From: Lachnospiraceae bacterium
GTDB taxonomy: Bacteria; Bacillota; Clostridia; Lachnospirales; Lachnospiraceae
Direction: 5' to 3'
DNA: 64,000 nucleotides
Assembly (NCBI GenBank): GCA_028689655.1
Contig: JAQVCT010000016.1
Coordinates: 1 to 64,000 of the forward strand
Shown here: one piece after another, positions 62,293 to 64,000 of the stretch
How the letters are laid out: each line of letters begins with the position of its first letter
Position numbering within the stretch: the stretch's first letter is position 1
Position numbers and translations under genes: made by a program
Notes under the pieces: generated by a model
Database searches by the model: none
Seen by the model: the letters and a program-made list of their open reading frames with translations, nothing else
What the model was told of the DNA's origin: nothing

Positions 62293-63297
62293 TTACTTCC
62301 TATTCTTTCTACGAAATAGTAGAATCATCGGCTTTATAACCGCCATACGAACCAGTATTTTCTTGATTTTCATTTTACTTTGACATATTCGGATGATTCC
62401 TACCTGGTCAAAGGCTTCCACGTACTGACAGAAGATTTTCTTTTCTACTTCAATATTTTCTTCTTTCTGCTGCACATGATATTTCACACATTCGATATAT
62501 GCACGTAATAACAGGAACACCCTAAATTCATCATACCGTTCCTGCTTTTCGTGATATTGATAAAATGCATCCATCTCACAAAGTATTTCCAAAAAGGATT
62601 GATATTTATACTGATCCACCTTCTCGCTCAGACCCTTTGCATTTTGAAAATAGTGATAAAGAACTATATCACAGCAAGCAATCTGTTTACATCCCATGAT
62701 GAGTTTATACATAATGGACATATCTTCCGCAAATCGTTCTCTGGGAAATGTCTTCCAATATTCAATTATTACTTCTGTACGAAATAATTTATCATACAGA
62801 TAATTTTCCTCTTCCAATCCGTAGAGCCTGTTCAAATAATCTGTGGGTGCATAAAGACTATATACTACTTTGTCCTCTACATTATTTTCTGTGCTAGTCA
62901 CTCTGGCATCATCACCTGGATATACTTGATCGAAATGGCATTGACAAATATCTGCATTTGTAGTCTCAATCCCCTTATATAATATCTGATACATCTCCGG
63001 CTCACACCAGTCATCTGCATCTACGAAACCAATAAAAGAGCCGGTCGCATACTGTACTCCTGTCGTACGCGCCCTTGAGACCCCTTGATTTTCCTGAGAC
63101 AGGATAACTATTCTGGGATCTTTCTGTGCATATTTTTCACATAATGCTGATGATGAATCTGTGCTCCCATCATCCACCAATATAATTTCCAAATTATCAT
63201 AGGTCTGTGCTAAAATACTATCTACACATCGTTCCAAATATTTTTCCGAATTATATACAGGAACAATCACACTAATCTTTCCTATATCTCTCACCAT
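62293..63297 (-). CDS. GT2 family glycosyltransferase
   Basis: A 334-residue transferase and first gene of the operon. KISVIVPVYNSEKYLERCVDSILAQTYDNLEIILVDDGSTDSS is the classic GT2 start, with GSFIGFVDADDWCEPEMY (metal/UDP site near 95) and RFAEDMSIMYKLI (catalytic region). The C-terminal 120 residues are charged and end with a basic tail. The donor sugar cannot be read. The start has GGGTGG upstream; the promoter lies at 63379-63351. Confidence 0.9.
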   Translation of the reverse strand: MVRDIGKISVIVPVYNSEKYLERCVDSILAQTYDNLEIILVDDGSTDSSSALCEKYAQKDPRIVILSQENQGVSRARTTGVQYATGSFIGFVDADDWCEPEMYQILYKGIETTNADICQCHFDQVYPGDDARVTSTENNVEDKVVYSLYAPTDYLNRLYGLEEENYLYDKLFRTEVIIEYWKTFPRERFAEDMSIMYKLIMGCKQIACCDIVLYHYFQNAKGLSEKVDQYKYQSFLEILCEMDAFYQYHEKQERYDEFRVFLLLRAYIECVKYHVQQKEENIEVEKKIFCQYVEAFDQVGIIRICQSKMKIKKILVRMAVIKPMILLFRRKNRK

Positions 63298-63316
63298 ATT
63301 CCACCCTAAACCTCGA

Positions 63317-63379
63317 AAATCAGATATCAGGAATCCCCAATATCTGATTTATCATAGCATATTTCATATATTTTCTCAA
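63317..63379 (-). promoter_or_regulatory. Promoter of the nonulosonate/CDP-sugar operon with inverted repeat at the start site
   Basis: -35 TTGAGA (63379-63374), 17-bp spacer, -10 TATGAT (63356-63351). Immediately after the -10 a perfect 11-bp inverted repeat, AAATCAGATAT (63350-63340) and ATATCTGATTT (63327-63317), covers the expected start and first transcribed bases. It could be a repressor operator or a 5' mRNA stem. Confidence 0.75.
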
Positions 63380-63780
63380 CAGCGGATACACACGCCCAGT
63401 TTGGGTTCTGCAAAATGGGTATAATAAATCTATCTATTCTCATTCCCGTTCCATTTCTCCACAAGAATTCAAACTGTTCGCTTCCAATCTTATAGGTACC
63501 AATCGTATCCCAATAAAGTAAGCGTCAAATCGGTTCTTTCCAATATTAGTTGATTTCACCGTAAAGAAGTTCATGTAGTAGCAGACTTTTAACTTCTAAA
63601 AATTGATATAATCTACTTTTTATAAAAAGCAAATAAGATTTAGTTCTGTTCTGAATTTTAGTATCAAATATGATATTTCGTTTTTGTCTCTCCATACCCT
63701 TGTGTCAAAAGTGTGACACGAAATTTATTAGTTTTTTATTTATAGATAAAACTGAATGTTCTTGATAGGAAGGATTCACG
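63380..63780. other. AT-rich spacer with possible decayed coding remnants
   Basis: No confident gene. On the minus strand a 49-codon frame (63695-63546, MERQKRNIIFDTKI...) is followed in another frame by about 60 open codons without a start (ending at the TGA about 63330, containing FEFLWRNGTGMRIDRFIIPI). Together they may be a frameshifted remnant of a lost gene. GTGTCA/TGACAC (63702-63719) is a short inverted repeat. Confidence 0.25.
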
Positions 63781-63783
63781 ATT

Positions 63784-63851
63784 TTAAGAAAAGGTGATAC
63801 TGATAAACACAATACCACCCTTGATACCTATATTGTTGCACCTTTTCTTAA
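63784..63851. other. Perfect 13-bp inverted repeat around the end of the edge gene
   Basis: TTAAGAAAAGGTG and CACCTTTTCTTAA are separated by 42 bases. The right arm lies inside the last codons of the partial gene (LLRKGATI) and the left arm in its 3' untranslated part, so the stem encloses the stop codon. It may be a transcript 3'-end stem or a recombination-derived duplication. Confidence 0.55.
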
Positions 63852-64000
63852 TAATTCTTTTTGAATCGGTGTTAAGATTGAATATTCAAGTATATTACTG
63901 TTCTCGTTAAAAAAATGAGCACAAAACTGTCTAATCATATTGTTCTTTTTTATTTCTACAAATTTGAAGCTATCTAATACAAATTTTTCTCCGACAAAAC
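63828..64000 (-). CDS. Partial gene at the window edge, unknown protein C-terminus
   Basis: An open frame enters from beyond the right edge and ends at TAG 63830-63828, giving 56 residues (FVGEKFVLDSFKFVEIKK...SILTPIQKELLRKGATI). The composition is protein-like (mixed hydrophobic and charged, no bias) and the two other minus-strand frames are closed near the edge. I do not recognise the family. It is unlinked to the glycan operon, which has its own promoter about 450 bases downstream. Confidence 0.5.
   Translation of the reverse strand, partial: FVGEKFVLDSFKFVEIKKNNMIRQFCAHFFNENSNILEYSILTPIQKELLRKGATI

Overview
The window reads as a low-to-moderate GC Firmicute, most likely a Lachnospiraceae/Clostridia member. 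This rests on AGGAGG ribosome sites throughout, TTGACA/TATAAT-type promoters, and families typical of that group (DUF6020, DUF6077, the CotH-VTC-DUF4956 trio, GH25 lysozymes with SpaA-like domains, LCP ligases). Nearly all of it is one large cell-surface glycan locus. All but three genes (33408, 34633 and 37714) lie on the minus strand. No RNA gene, CRISPR array, phage gene or transposase was found.

Layout from right to left, the direction of transcription. (1) 55.5-63.3 kb: starts at a strong promoter (63374-63356) with an 11-bp inverted repeat at the expected start site. It holds two glycosyltransferases, two tandem glucose-1-phosphate cytidylyltransferase-like genes, neuA-, neuB- and neuC-like sialic/nonulosonic acid genes, a CBS protein and a CDP-glucose 4,6-dehydratase. 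(2) 46-55.4 kb: CotH-like kinase, VTC-domain and DUF4956 proteins, a VOC protein, and large membrane proteins of the DUF6077, GtrII-like and O-antigen-ligase types. (3) 38.7-46 kb: an operon with its own promoter encoding a GtrB-like transferase, ChbG-like deacetylase, membrane protein, pseudaminic-acid-synthase-like PseI, GNAT, formyltransferase, PIG-L deacetylase and a small secreted protein. (4) 33.2-38.7 kb: a mixed-strand stretch with a DPM1-like transferase, a DUF6020 membrane protein, an SGNH hydrolase lacking its usual serine, a paired SMR transporter and a zinc-ribbon protein. (5) 10-33.2 kb: a rhamnopolysaccharide-type assembly line with two membrane GH25 lysozymes, rfbBAC, a Wzm/Wzt ABC exporter whose ATPase has the Wzt carbohydrate-binding tail, a WbdD-like methyltransferase/kinase-like chain-terminator candidate, large GT2 transferases, phosphoglucomutase and the initiating sugar-phosphate transferase. 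(6) 0-10 kb: LCP ligase, another GT2, glmS, an HtrA protease, a membrane protein and a CotH gene cut off before its metal-binding motif.

Together the genes supply sugar precursors (GlmS, Pgm, RfbABC, RfbF/G, NeuABC), build lipid-linked glycan, export it and attach it to the wall. Three nucleotide-sugar routes are visible but each is incomplete here: there is no rfbD, no CDP-sugar step after RfbG, and no PseB/C/G/F.

Two sequence-level patterns stand out beyond the genes. A 153-bp hairpin-rich element with 12-16 bp terminal inverted repeats occurs three times at gene boundaries. Separately, at least seven genes end in short tandem repeats that run through the stop codon into the spacer, with unit lengths from 9 to 56 bp.
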